NCBI RefSeq assembly: GCF_030160715.1
Contig: NZ_BSOW01000023.1
Location: 1 to 64,000 of the forward strand
DNA from: Bradyrhizobium iriomotense
GTDB taxonomy: Bacteria > Pseudomonadota > Alphaproteobacteria > Rhizobiales > Xanthobacteraceae
DNA length: 64,000 nucleotides
Direction of reading: 5' to 3'
Shown one piece after another: positions 16,173 to 25,327 of the stretch; positions within the stretch are counted from its first letter, which is position 1, and each line of letters starts with the position of its first letter. Under the pieces are notes generated by a model. The model saw only the letters and a program-made list of their open reading frames with translations, made no database searches and had not been told where the DNA came from. Both the position numbers and the translations under genes were made by a program.

Positions 16173-17414
16173 TCATGCAGCCATCTTCACGCGCTTCTTG
16201 GCGAGCATCGAGCGGACGAACTTGTCCCATTTCGCCATGCCGGCGCGTTTCTCCGCCATATAGTTCCAGCGGTCGTAATGCTTGGAGCTGACGTCCTGAA
16301 GCGCATGGTTCTGCAAGCGGTCACGAATCTCCTTCGGGATGCCGGCCTTGCCCGCCAGGGTCTTGAAGGTTCTCCGCAGATCGCGGTTTGTCACATAGGG
16401 GATCACGCCGCGGTCCCGCTGACGCCACATGAACGAATAAAGAGTGCCGTGGCTGACGGGCTTCGACGGGTCCTTTGCTGAAGGGAAGAACCAGCCGTAT
16501 TCGTTGACGTTGACGGCTGAGATCAGCTCCGCAGCCAGATCCGGCACCGGCACGGCATGGGGCTGGTCGTTCTTAGTCCTGGACCAGTCGATTATTTTCT
16601 CCTTGGCGTCCCACTGGTCGATGTGGAGGCTCGCGATCTCCTCGACCCGCTGCCCGGTCAGCATGAGGATTCGAACCGCGCGAGTATATGGCGGGTGGAC
16701 AGGCGTATCGGGGCACTCCAGCCATCGATAGAGTCGGACGAACTCGTCCTCGTCGAGCCAGCGCGTGCCCTTGACCTTCGGTTCGGTCGGAATGCCCGTC
16801 GCCGGATTGAAGGGGATACGGAAGCGTCGAGCGGATTGCTGCCGATAGTCGTTGTCCGACTTCATGCCCCAGCTAAAGGCGGCGTGGAGGTAGGACCGCA
16901 CATGGTCGGCCATCGACTTGGCTCCGCGTTCGTAGATCGGTCGGATCAGTTCGATGATCTCCTCTGACTCGATCTCGCGGGCGAGGCGGTTGCGCCCGAG
17001 AGTGTCCGCAATCTTGTTCAGCCCCTTTTCGGTTTCTTTCCATGAGGGTTTGTCCGCAGCCTTGAGCGACGCGACATAGCCCTCAAACAGATCGGCCACG
17101 GTGCCAGGGCGCGTGTCGGTCGCGATCTTGATGCTTCGGCCCTTCTGAATCACGTCAGCAAAGTCGCGCTTGAAGATCTCTCGCGCCTGCGCGAGCGACA
17201 TTGAAGGGTAGGCGCCGAGCTTCTTCTTGGTGCGCTTCCCATCGCGCCACTGCTGCGCCATCCAATCGGCAGTGACGCGCTTCGGCATGGGCTTGAGAAC
17301 CAGAACGAGACGACCGGTGCCGCGCCCTTCGCCGTCGGCGAGGTTTTCTTGCTTCTGGCTCATCTCGACGCGCTTCAGCGCATGGCGGATCGCTGTGTCG
17401 GTCAGGCTTGGCAT
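16173..17414 (-). CDS. Tyrosine recombinase / integrase of the island
   Basis: A 413-residue phage-type integrase. The N-terminal DUF4102-like part (LADGEGRGTGRLVLVLKP, KKKLGAYPSMSLAQAR) binds arm sites, followed by a SAM-like domain and the catalytic domain. Catalytic residues visible are Arg256 (LTGQRVEEIASL), Lys281 (SRTKND), Arg347 in RDLRRT, His370 (LQNHA) and Tyr380 (KHYDRW). The usual His of the H-x-x-R box is Arg344. The ATG at 17412-17414 is preceded by AGGAGG. The gene ends next to the broken radC, with the 5' end toward the junction, the usual position of an integrase beside its att site. Confidence 0.93.
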   Translation of the reverse strand: MPSLTDTAIRHALKRVEMSQKQENLADGEGRGTGRLVLVLKPMPKRVTADWMAQQWRDGKRTKKKLGAYPSMSLAQAREIFKRDFADVIQKGRSIKIATDTRPGTVADLFEGYVASLKAADKPSWKETEKGLNKIADTLGRNRLAREIESEEIIELIRPIYERGAKSMADHVRSYLHAAFSWGMKSDNDYRQQSARRFRIPFNPATGIPTEPKVKGTRWLDEDEFVRLYRWLECPDTPVHPPYTRAVRILMLTGQRVEEIASLHIDQWDAKEKIIDWSRTKNDQPHAVPVPDLAAELISAVNVNEYGWFFPSAKDPSKPVSHGTLYSFMWRQRDRGVIPYVTNRDLRRTFKTLAGKAGIPKEIRDRLQNHALQDVSSKHYDRWNYMAEKRAGMAKWDKFVRSMLAKKRVKMAA

Positions 17415-17499
17415 GGCGTTCCTCCTGGTCCCCAACTGGGATCGGTCGAGGAGAAACGGGGATCGTTTGCTGGGATCGGAAAGCCGCTTTCAACCCCTC

Positions 17500-17530
17500 T
17501 AACCGCCCCCAATTTGTCATAACCGCCCCC
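17500..17530. repeat. Direct repeats TAACCGCCCCC beside the integrase
   Basis: TAACCGCCCCC occurs at 17500-17510 and 17520-17530, 20 bp apart, between the integrase start and the radC junction. Short direct repeats here are what arm-type integrase binding sites look like. They could also be operator sites for the integrase promoter. Confidence 0.5.
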
Positions 17531-17569
17531 TGTACGCAATGCGCAAAAATTGGCTATTTCATTGATGTT

Positions 17570-18223
17570 TCAGTGGTATCGTGCGTGATCCAGCGTGATC
17601 GAAATGGGGGTAGTGGGATGGTTGTGGACCAGGATTAGCGCGGTCGCCGACAGCTCCAGCGCGCGTTTGATCACCTCGCGCGGATAGACCGGGGTGTGGT
17701 CGACGGTGCCGGTCTGCTGCACCTCGTCGGCGATGAGCTGGTTGCGCTTGTCGAGGAACAGCAGCCGAAACTGCTCCTTGTCGGCGAACGCCATGCTGGA
17801 GCGGCAATAGTCGATCACCTCGTTCCAGGACGACAAAGCATTGCGGCTCTTGACCTCGCCTTTGGTCACGCGGCTTGCGGCCGCCGCGATCAGCTTGAGC
17901 TGGTTGATCGCGGCTTCGCCCACGCCATCGACCTCGCGCAGCCGCGCCACCGGTGCGTGGATGACCTCGGCGAACGAGCCAAAGGTCTTGATCAGCGTCT
18001 TCGCAAGCGGTTTTGTGTCGCGCCGCGGCAGCGCCGGAAACAGTGCCATCTCCAAGAGCTCATAGTCGCTCAGCGCATCCGCGCCGGCGTTGTAGAAACG
18101 CTCGCGCAGCCGCTCGCGATGGCCATGATAATGCGGCGGTTCGGATGGCTCGGGCTTCTCTGAGGGGGCGCTGGATTTGGCAGGCATCGCGCGCAGCATC
18201 GCCGCGGAACCGCGCTTTTGCAA
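17570..18223 (-). pseudogene. radC: DNA-repair-associated protein RadC, 3' end lost at the island junction
   Basis: RadC (JAMM/MPN+ fold, DUF2466) is a core protein of unclear role. The frame is normal through the HhH segment (REVDGVGEAAINQLK) and DYCRSSMAFADKEQFRLLFLDKRNQLIADEVQQTGTVDH up to LVHNHP (ends 17615). After that the JAMM sequence H-N-H-P-S-G-D-P-x-P-S-x-x-D should follow, but the DNA instead encodes TTPISITLDHARYH and stops at 17570. The last 40 or so residues and the metal-site Ser and Asp are lost. The break coincides with integrase-proximal DNA, so the element entered here. The rest of radC is not in the window. The start may be 18223 or an internal ATG at 18187. Confidence 0.88.
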
Positions 18224-18245
18224 CCGCCAATTGCGGCGCTGAGGA

Positions 18246-19088
18246 TCAGCGGCCCGGCTTCAGTCCCGGCACCAGCGCGGCAAGCCGGTCCTTGATCTGG
18301 CGACCGAACATCGGCCCGCCTGACGGCGGAGGTCCGCCACGCATGCCGGGTGGCGGCGGTGGCGGGCCGGCGCGCCCCACCGTTGCGTCCGTGCGGCGGT
18401 CGACGCCGAGCGTCAAGCTCGCCACGTAGCGGTCGCGCTCCTCCTTCACCGCGCAGAAGGCGCGATGCTCGGGATCGGAGAGCTGGATCACCATGTCGTT
18501 GGCGTTGATGATCGCGCGTTGCCGCGCGCGGTCCTTGTAGGCGGGGACGTTGGTGTAGATGAACTCGTTCAGCGCGTCGGGCAGGAAGGTCTGCCCGGTC
18601 AGCACGTTTTTCTCGTCGAGGAAAACCTTGAAATGGATGTGCGTGGTGCGACCGTCATACCAGCCGGGATAGAGGGTGTTGAACGTCACCCAGCCGGCCT
18701 CATCGGTCACTTGCGTGCCGCGCAAGAACGTCTTGCTTGATGCATCGACGTTGTGCGCATCGCCCTGGCCGGGAAATGCCGAATAGAGCCCTTGCGCATC
18801 GCAATGCCAGATGTCGACCCGCGCGGCCCTGATCGCCGTGCACGGTCCCGCCTCGATCACGCGCAGCTTCAGCGTCAGGGGAATGCCGGACTTGCCCTCG
18901 GTGATATCCCTGCGCACCAGCTTTGGATCGGAATAGAACGGCCCTTCCTCCGCCTGCGGCGTCAGGATGCAGGCCGGCTCATCGGAGCTGGCTGCGGGCT
19001 CGGACGCCGCCCGCGCGCGGGTTGGCAGCAGGCCGGCGGCGCTGGCCGAAACAAATCCAAGGAAGCCGCGGCGCGTCGACGTGCTCAC
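18246..19088 (-). CDS. Intradiol ring-cleavage dioxygenase-like protein, Tat-exported
   Basis: The GTG at 19088 has AGGAGAG upstream and opens with STSTRRGFLGFVSASAAGLL, a twin-arginine signal with cleavage near ARA-A. The body has TPQAEEGPFYSD, VDIWHCDAQGLYSAF and YPGWYDGRTTHIHFKV, the Tyr and His-x-His iron ligands of protocatechuate/catechol 1,2-dioxygenases. The C-terminus has a Pro/Gly-rich tail (GPPPPPPGMRGGPPPSGG). Extracytoplasmic members of this family are common but their substrates are mostly unknown. Length is 280 residues. An in-frame ATG at 19124 is less likely to be the start. Confidence 0.85.
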   Translation of the reverse strand: MSTSTRRGFLGFVSASAAGLLPTRARAASEPAASSDEPACILTPQAEEGPFYSDPKLVRRDITEGKSGIPLTLKLRVIEAGPCTAIRAARVDIWHCDAQGLYSAFPGQGDAHNVDASSKTFLRGTQVTDEAGWVTFNTLYPGWYDGRTTHIHFKVFLDEKNVLTGQTFLPDALNEFIYTNVPAYKDRARQRAIINANDMVIQLSDPEHRAFCAVKEERDRYVASLTLGVDRRTDATVGRAGPPPPPPGMRGGPPPSGGPMFGRQIKDRLAALVPGLKPGR

Positions 19089-19167
19089 GTCATCTCTCCT
19101 GTTGCTCTGACGACAGATCGTCATCGGCAAACGGAATGGCAAGATCACGCTTTGAAGATGGCGACAA

Positions 19168-20112
19168 TCAGCCCGCCGGTTTCCCGGCGTTTCGCGCCGG
19201 TGGGGGCACCGTGACGGCGACCACGCCGGCGAAAATGAGCGCCATTCCGGCAACAATCGACCAGGTAAAGCGCTCACCGAGCCATGCCGTGCCGAGCGCC
19301 ACCGCGAAGCCTGCGCGCAGATAACTGCCGCTGGTCGTGCCGAGCGGGCCAAGCGTGTGGATCAGGCAGAAATAGATCACCATCGCGAAGGCCGTGCAGA
19401 TCACCGCGAGCACGATCACCGCCGCGATTGCGTGCGCCGGCGGCAGCGCCAGCATCCAGGGACGTTCGAGCACCGCGGCTGCGGGGAGCATCAGGATCGC
19501 GGCGCAGCTCATGGCCCCGGCCGCGGTGACGATTGCGGGGAGGTTCGAGAACCGCTGGCCCCATATCGGCGCGAGCGCGTAGCAGAAGCTCGCGCCGAGC
19601 ACGGCCATCTGGGCCAGTGGCGCCGCCGTGCCGATCCCGGACAGCGCATCGATGCCCATCGTCACCGTGACGCCCGCAAGGCCGAGACCGACACCGACGA
19701 TCTTCCGGCCGCTGACCGCCTGTCGTGTGCGCCCGCTCATCAACGCGATCACCAGCACGAACATCGGCGGGGTCGCATTGAGCACGCCGGCGAGGCCGCT
19801 TGCGATATGTATCTCGCCCCAGCTGATCAGGGTGAAGGGCGCAGCGCTTTGCAGCAGCCCCTGCACGAGGAAGGCCGCCCACACCGATCCCTGGCGGGGA
19901 AGGGCGTGTCCCTGCGCAGCTGCGATCAGGACGAGGAGTATCGCCGCGATCGTCACGCGCACGGCCACCATCGTGAAGGGCGGAATCGTCGGGATCGCCA
20001 CCTTGATCAGCGTGAACGAGCTGCCCCAGATCAGCGCGAGCAGCAGCAGGAGCCCGATCTCGAATGTGAGAGAGGTTTGCCCTGACGGTGCCTGTTGTGC
20101 CTGCGTGCTCAT
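19168..20112 (-). CDS. EamA/DMT-family transporter
   Basis: A 314-residue membrane protein with about ten hydrophobic helices in two EamA repeats (LIWGSSFTLIKVAIPTIPPFTMVAVR; TSGSYLRAGFAVALGTAWLGE). The family exports amino acids, nucleobases and other metabolites; the substrate here cannot be told. The ATG at 20112 has GGGAG upstream and is preferred over an upstream ATG at 20184. It reads away from the AdaA-like gene, with 131 bp between them holding both promoters. Confidence 0.88.
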   Translation of the reverse strand: MSTQAQQAPSGQTSLTFEIGLLLLLALIWGSSFTLIKVAIPTIPPFTMVAVRVTIAAILLVLIAAAQGHALPRQGSVWAAFLVQGLLQSAAPFTLISWGEIHIASGLAGVLNATPPMFVLVIALMSGRTRQAVSGRKIVGVGLGLAGVTVTMGIDALSGIGTAAPLAQMAVLGASFCYALAPIWGQRFSNLPAIVTAAGAMSCAAILMLPAAAVLERPWMLALPPAHAIAAVIVLAVICTAFAMVIYFCLIHTLGPLGTTSGSYLRAGFAVALGTAWLGERFTWSIVAGMALIFAGVVAVTVPPPARNAGKPAG

Positions 20113-20243
20113 GCGATTTGCTCCCGGATCTGTCGGCACCATGATCCGGAGCGGCGATGCAGGCTGGCTGGATTCGGACCTCATCGCCCGACCGAGTCCG
20201 ATTTCAGCTACTCGGTAGATCGCGTTGAACCTATGATGTCGTC

Positions 20244-20840
20244 ATGGCGAAGGCTTTGGCGCAGCGGCAGGCGCTGCCACCGCATCTCGATTGGGAGACC
20301 TGCGATCGGGCGCGGCTGGCGCGCGCTCGCGCCTTCGACGGCCTGTTCTTCTCCGGCGTTCGCTCGACGCGCATCTACTGCCGGCCGGTCTGTCCGGTTC
20401 GCCCGGCGCGTTCCGAGAACGTCACCTTCTATGCGACCGCTGCTGCCGCCGAGCGTGCCGGCTTTCGTCCGTGCCTGCGCTGCCGGCCCGAAACGGCACC
20501 GGGCTCTCCGGCCTGGATGGGGACAGCCACCACCGTTGCGCGCGGGATGCGCCTGATCAACGACGGCCTTCTCGATCGGGCGTCGACGGCGGAGCTTGCG
20601 GAAGCCCTTGGCGTCGGGCCGCGCCATCTGCTGCGCCTGTTCATGCGCCATGCCGGCGCGAGCCCGAGCGAGATTGCAGCGACACGGCGCGTGCAGGAAG
20701 CCAAGCGCCTGATCGATGCGACCGACATGACGTTGGCGGAGATTGCTTTCGCGGCAGGGTTCGGCAGCGTTCGGCGATTCAACGACGCCTTTGCCGCGAC
20801 CTACAAGCGGCCGCCATCGTCATTCCGGCGTTCGCAATAG
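20244..20840 (+). CDS. AdaA-like methylphosphotriester sensor / AraC regulator
   Basis: A 198-residue protein. The N-terminal Ada domain has four zinc Cys: Cys46 and Cys50 (YCRPVCPVRPA) and Cys77 and Cys80 (PCLRCRPE). The C-terminal half is an AraC HTH pair (STAELAEALGVGPRHLLRLFMRHAGASPSEIA; MTLAEIAFAAGFGSVRRFNDAF). Methylation of the first Cys by DNA methylphosphotriesters turns such proteins into activators of alkylation repair. The AlkA glycosylase or Ogt domains found in longer relatives are absent, so it is a sensor only. No target repair gene is adjacent. Confidence 0.9.
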   Translation: MAKALAQRQALPPHLDWETCDRARLARARAFDGLFFSGVRSTRIYCRPVCPVRPARSENVTFYATAAAAERAGFRPCLRCRPETAPGSPAWMGTATTVARGMRLINDGLLDRASTAELAEALGVGPRHLLRLFMRHAGASPSEIAATRRVQEAKRLIDATDMTLAEIAFAAGFGSVRRFNDAFAATYKRPPSSFRRSQ

Positions 20841-20868
20841 GTGGTGCGGCGGACGCGGTTGCGACACG

Positions 20869-21687
20869 CTACCCGATCTGCTTCTCGCCGTGCCGCTGCG
20901 ACAGCGTGAATATCTCGACGCCCGTGGCGGTGACGCCGACGGAGTGCTCGAATTGCGCCGACAGCGAGCGGTCGCGGGTTACTGCGGTCCAGCCGTCGGA
21001 GAGGATTTTGACGTGCGGCTTGCCGAGATTGATCATCGGCTCGATGGTGAAGAACATGCCGGGCTTGAGCTGCACGCCTTCGCCGGGCCGGCCGATATGG
21101 ATGATGTTGGGCTCATCGTGGAACATGCGCCCCAAGCCATGGCCGCAGAAATCGCGCACCACGCTCATGCCCTGCGGCTCGACGAAGCTCTGGATGGCGT
21201 GGCCGATGTCGCCGGTGGTGGCGCCGGGCTTTACGGCAGCGATGCCGCGCATCATCGCCTCATAGGTCACTTCGATCAGACGCTCGGCTTTGCGCGCGAT
21301 CGGGCCGACCGCATACATCCGGCTGGAGTCGCCGTACCAGCCATCGACGATGAAGGTGACGTCGATGTTGACGATGTCGCCTTCCTTCAGCGGCCGGTCG
21401 CCGGGCATGCCGTGACAGACCACGTGGTTGAGCGAGGTGCAGGTCGAGTAGCGATAGCCGCGATACATCAGCGTCGCCGGATAGGCACTGTTGCTGAAGG
21501 CGAACTCGCGGACGAACTCGTCGATGCGCGAGGTCGGCACGCCCGGGCCGACGATGTCGGTCAGCTCGTCGAGACATTTGGCAACCAGCGCGCCTGCCTT
21601 GCGCATGCCGATGAACGCGTTCGGGCCATGCAGCTTGATCTGTCCGGTCTTGCGCAAGGAAGTATCGGTGGCTTCGACGTAGCTCAT
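20869..21687 (-). CDS. map: Methionine aminopeptidase, type I
   Basis: Removes the initiator Met from nascent proteins. The metal-site sequence is intact: CTSLNHVVCHGMP, INIDVTFIVDGWYGDSSR, CGHGLGRMFHDEP, FTIEPMIN, and the final Glu in QFEHSVGVT. Length is 272 residues, normal for alphaproteobacterial enzymes. The ATG at 21687 is clear. The gene lies in the same orientation as the now broken radC, with four unrelated genes between them. The end is convergent with the AdaA-like gene, 28 bp apart. Confidence 0.96.
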   Translation of the reverse strand: MSYVEATDTSLRKTGQIKLHGPNAFIGMRKAGALVAKCLDELTDIVGPGVPTSRIDEFVREFAFSNSAYPATLMYRGYRYSTCTSLNHVVCHGMPGDRPLKEGDIVNIDVTFIVDGWYGDSSRMYAVGPIARKAERLIEVTYEAMMRGIAAVKPGATTGDIGHAIQSFVEPQGMSVVRDFCGHGLGRMFHDEPNIIHIGRPGEGVQLKPGMFFTIEPMINLGKPHVKILSDGWTAVTRDRSLSAQFEHSVGVTATGVEIFTLSQRHGEKQIG

Positions 21688-21793
21688 GAGGGTCGCGGTC
21701 TTTTCAGCGGAAGCGTTTGATTTATGGCCCTAATTTAATGATCGCGGGCCGTCATGCAAGCTGCGCGGAGCCGCGTGCGGGGCAAAAACCGCC

Positions 21794-23104
21794 TCAACTC
21801 GGGACTTCTACGGTGGTTTCGACCGGCAATGCGCCGCCGCGGACGCGAATTTCGCGCACGGGGTAGGGAACCCGGATGCCCTCGCGCTTGAAGGCGTCCC
21901 ACAGCGCCAGCATCACGTCGCTCTTGACGTTGTCCATGCCGTCGGGGTCCGCGATCCAGAAGGTCAGCGAGAACTTCATCCCGGCCTCCGCGAATTCGGT
22001 CAGGATGCAGTTCGGCGGCTTGCCCTTCTGCGCACGCGGATGAGCCGCGGCCGTCTCGGCGGCGAGCTTGCAGACCAGGCGCGGATCGGCGTCGTAATTG
22101 GTGCCGAAGGCGATCTTCACCAGCGTGTTCTTGTCGGTGTAGGTCCAGTTGACGACCTTCTGCGTCACCAGATCCTCGTTCGGCACCAGGAATTCGCGGC
22201 CGTCGCCGGCGGCGACGGAAATATAGCGCGTTTTCATCGCGCTGATGCGCCCGGTATTGTCACCGATGGTGACGAGGTCGCCGGGCTTCACCGACTTGTC
22301 CGCGAGCAGGATGATGCCGGAGATGAAGTTCGCGACGATCTTCTGGAGGCCGATACCGATACCGACGCCGACCGCGCCGGAGAACACCGCGAGCGCCGAG
22401 AGGTTGATGCCGACCGCGTCGAGTGCGATCACGACGGCCAGCGTCAAAAGCCCGATGCGGATGATCTTGATCAGCAGCACCTGTATCGACGGGGTCAGGT
22501 CGGTCGTCGAGTTGATCCGGCTCTCGGCGAAATTGCTGGCGATGTTGGTGATCCAGAGCGCGATGATCAGGAGCGCGCCGGCCTTGATCACCAAGAGCGG
22601 CGTCAGCCGCAATCCGCCGAGCGTGATTCCGAAGGAATCGAGCAGATCGACCGTCGCGTCCAACTGGCCGATGATGGAGAGGGCTGCCACGAACCACGCC
22701 GTGATCGACACCAGCTTGACGATGAAGGCGTTGCGCAGCACCGAGGTGAGGAGACGAATGACGAGCCAGGCGAGGCCGAGCTTTGCAGCGACCATCAGGA
22801 GATAGCTGCGGCTCGGCCAGGTCGCGTGGTACATCACGACGCGCTCGACGATGACCACGAAGGTGAATACCGCCGTGGAGGCGCTGCCGACCAGCACGCG
22901 GATGAAGTGGCGAAGCGGCAGCGGCCAGCGCATCGCCAGCGAGGTCAGGTCGACGCGGTTGCGGATGGCGGCCTCGGCGGCCCAGGCGATCCCGGCTGCG
23001 GCCAGCACCAGGCCGAATTGCAGGTAGAACCAGGGCGAGGTGATCTCGGCGCCGACGCTGCGCGCCGTCGTCTGCAAGAACTCCATGAGGTCTTTGAGGT
23101 CCAT
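21794..23104 (-). CDS. MscS-family mechanosensitive channel
   Basis: A 435-residue protein with several N-terminal membrane helices and an MscS core: LAVFSGAVGVGIGIGLQKIVANFISGIILLADKSVKPGDLVTIG, whose Gly/Ala helix lines the pore, then the beta domain (TRYISVAAGDGREFLVPNEDLV) and C-terminal domain (WIADPDGMDNVKSDVMLALWDAFKREGIRVPYPVRE). It releases solutes on hypo-osmotic shock. The ATG at 23102-23104 starts MDLKDLMEFLQ; an open extension further upstream has no coding character. It is divergent from the antiporter gene at 23329. Confidence 0.93.
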   Translation of the reverse strand: MDLKDLMEFLQTTARSVGAEITSPWFYLQFGLVLAAAGIAWAAEAAIRNRVDLTSLAMRWPLPLRHFIRVLVGSASTAVFTFVVIVERVVMYHATWPSRSYLLMVAAKLGLAWLVIRLLTSVLRNAFIVKLVSITAWFVAALSIIGQLDATVDLLDSFGITLGGLRLTPLLVIKAGALLIIALWITNIASNFAESRINSTTDLTPSIQVLLIKIIRIGLLTLAVVIALDAVGINLSALAVFSGAVGVGIGIGLQKIVANFISGIILLADKSVKPGDLVTIGDNTGRISAMKTRYISVAAGDGREFLVPNEDLVTQKVVNWTYTDKNTLVKIAFGTNYDADPRLVCKLAAETAAAHPRAQKGKPPNCILTEFAEAGMKFSLTFWIADPDGMDNVKSDVMLALWDAFKREGIRVPYPVREIRVRGGALPVETTVEVPS

Positions 23105-23328
23105 GTCTATCGCGAGGTTTCGTTGGCGGCAGATTGGGCGGATTTGATTCGAGACAGCGGCAGAATCCCACAAAGGGCGCAGCCGGGCCATCGATACACT
23201 GGCACGTAAGCTGAGTTAAGGCCGCAAAATGCGGGCAGATTGCCGCGAGCGGCAGAAATGGGTTGGCGGGCAAGTGTGGCGACGATAAGGATGGTCTCAC
23301 AATGATTTTCTCCCCCACGTGACGACGG

Positions 23329-25122
23329 ATGGCGTCTCTCGATTCGGTCAGCATCGCGATCCTGCTCGGCGCCGTCCTGGTGATGGCGGGCATCCTGTCG
23401 AGCCTGCTGGCGCTTCGGTTCGGCGCGCCCCTGCTGCTCGTCTTCCTCGCGATCGGCATGCTGGCGGGCGATTCCGGCCCCGGGCAGTTGCAGTTCGACG
23501 ACGTGCGGACGACCTACCTGGTCGGCTCGGTGGCGCTGGCGCTGATCCTGTTCGATGGCGGCCTGCGCACGCGGTTCCAGAGCATCCGCGCGGTGCTGGC
23601 GCCGTCCGTGGTGCTCGCCACCGTCGGCGTGTTGCTGACCGCGCTGATCACCGCGCCGTTCGCAAAATATGCGCTCGATCTCAATTGGGCGGAGTCGCTG
23701 CTGGTCGGCGCCGTCGTCGCCTCGACCGATGCTGCTGCGGTGTTCCTGCTGGTGCATACGCAAGGCCTGCGGCTGCGTCCGCGCGTCGGCGCGACGCTGG
23801 AGGCGGAATCGGGCACCAACGATCCCTTCGCGATCTTCCTCACCCTGATGCTGGTCGAATACATCTCGCTGGGGTCGAGCACGCCGGGCCACGTCTTCAT
23901 GGAGTTCATCCAGGAGGCCGTGCTGGGCGCGATCGTCGGCGTGATCGGCGGACGGCTGGTGGTGATCGCGCTCAACCAGGTGGCGCTGCCGCAGGGGCTG
24001 CACGCGCCGTTCGTGACGACGGCGGCGCTCGTCATCTTCGGCGGCTCGCAGATCATGCACGCCTCGGGGTTCCTCGCGGTCTATCTCTCCGGCATCATCA
24101 TCGGCAACCGGCCGACCCGCGCACATAATTCGGTGGTGACGTTTCTGGACGCCGCGACCTGGCTCGCACAGATCGTTATGTTCGTGCTGCTCGGCCTGCT
24201 CGTCTCGCCGCAGCGGCTCGGCTCCAGCGCCGTGCCCGCGATCGGCGTCGCACTGGTCCTGATGCTGATCGCGCGGCCGCTCGCGGTGTTCCTGTGCCTT
24301 GCGCCGTTCCGCTTCAACTGGCGGGAAAAGGTCTTCATCGCCTGGACCGGCCTGCGCGGCGCGGTCGCGATCTTCCTGGCCTCGATCCCGATGCTGGTCG
24401 GGTTGTCAAAGGCCTATCTCTATTTCGACGTCGCCTTCGTCGTCGTCATCATCTCGCTGCTCCTGCAGGGCTGGACGTTGGCGCCCGCCGCGAGGCGGCT
24501 ACACGTCGCGCTGCCGCGCAGCGAACGCGGCCCGCGCCGCGTGGAATTGGACCTGCCCGGCCAGCTCGAGCAGCAGCTCGTCGGCTATGCCGTGCGGCCC
24601 AAGAGCCTGTATTTCCGCCGTGGCCTGATCCCGTCCTGGTCCAAGCCGACGCTGGTGATCCGCAACGAGAACATCTTGACGCCGACGGAAGCCGACCCGA
24701 TCGCGCCGGGCGACTACATCTATCTGCTGGCGCCGCCGGAAAAGGCCGAGTCGCTCGACCGCTTCTTCGTCGACATGCAGCCGAGCACCACGCCCGACCC
24801 GCATCTGCTCGGCGACTTCATGGTCTCCGGCGAGCACACGCTGGCCGAGCTCGCCGAGATCTACGGCGTCAAGGTGAGCGAGGACGAGGGCAAGCTGACC
24901 CTCGCCGATTATTTCGACATCCATCTCGATCGCGCGCCGAAGGAAGGCGCCGAGCTCGCACTCGACGAGATCGTGCTGGTCGCCCGCTCGATCTCCGGCG
25001 GCCGCGTCAACGTCGTCGGCCTGCGCCTGCCCGAGGATGAGGACAAGCCGGCGCCACAGACGCGAACTCAGGCCTTGCGTCGCAAGCTCGCGGATTTGTG
25101 GACGTCAGTGGCGGGGATTTAG
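23329..25122 (+). CDS. Potassium/proton antiporter, NhaP2/CvrA-type
   Basis: A 597-residue CPA1 antiporter. About twelve membrane helices include the ion-binding region EAESGTNDPFAIFLTLML and STDAAAVFLLV. The C-terminal soluble part carries a TrkA_C-like domain (LVIRNENILTPTEADPIAPGDYIYLLAPP) and a CorC-like end (GDFMVSGEHTLAELAEIYGV). Such proteins export K+ or Na+ in exchange for protons. It starts at ATG 23329, facing away from the MscS channel, an osmotic pair. Confidence 0.92.
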   Translation: MASLDSVSIAILLGAVLVMAGILSSLLALRFGAPLLLVFLAIGMLAGDSGPGQLQFDDVRTTYLVGSVALALILFDGGLRTRFQSIRAVLAPSVVLATVGVLLTALITAPFAKYALDLNWAESLLVGAVVASTDAAAVFLLVHTQGLRLRPRVGATLEAESGTNDPFAIFLTLMLVEYISLGSSTPGHVFMEFIQEAVLGAIVGVIGGRLVVIALNQVALPQGLHAPFVTTAALVIFGGSQIMHASGFLAVYLSGIIIGNRPTRAHNSVVTFLDAATWLAQIVMFVLLGLLVSPQRLGSSAVPAIGVALVLMLIARPLAVFLCLAPFRFNWREKVFIAWTGLRGAVAIFLASIPMLVGLSKAYLYFDVAFVVVIISLLLQGWTLAPAARRLHVALPRSERGPRRVELDLPGQLEQQLVGYAVRPKSLYFRRGLIPSWSKPTLVIRNENILTPTEADPIAPGDYIYLLAPPEKAESLDRFFVDMQPSTTPDPHLLGDFMVSGEHTLAELAEIYGVKVSEDEGKLTLADYFDIHLDRAPKEGAELALDEIVLVARSISGGRVNVVGLRLPEDEDKPAPQTRTQALRRKLADLWTSVAGI

Positions 25123-25180
25123 CTAACGCTCATTATCCCGGCGCGCGTATCAGCGATCGAATCGGATCTGCTTCCCCGAT

Positions 25181-25295
25181 GTCGTCCTGGCGAAAGCCCA
25201 TTACCCCAGGGAGAAGTTGTTGTGGGAAACGATAACCCCGAATCTTCGCCAAACCACCGACGGTGGCAATGGGTCCTGTCTTTCGCCAGGACGAC
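25181..25295. repeat. Intergenic inverted repeat, 16-bp perfect arms
   Basis: GTCGTCCTGGCGAAAG at 25181-25196 and CTTTCGCCAGGACGAC at 25280-25295 are perfect inverse copies around 83 nt, in the 205-bp gap between the antiporter and modC. CCCATTAC and CAATGGG extend the pairing inward. It looks like a REP-type or miniature element and could also terminate both convergent genes. Confidence 0.65.
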
Positions 25296-25327
25296 TATGG
25301 AGAGCGTTGCGCCTCCAATCCTCAAGC

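Noticed and set aside
17570..17614. Treating the odd RadC C-terminus as a natural variant
   Set aside because: Homology ends abruptly in the metal motif next to an integrase, and the remaining 15 codons resemble nothing in the family.
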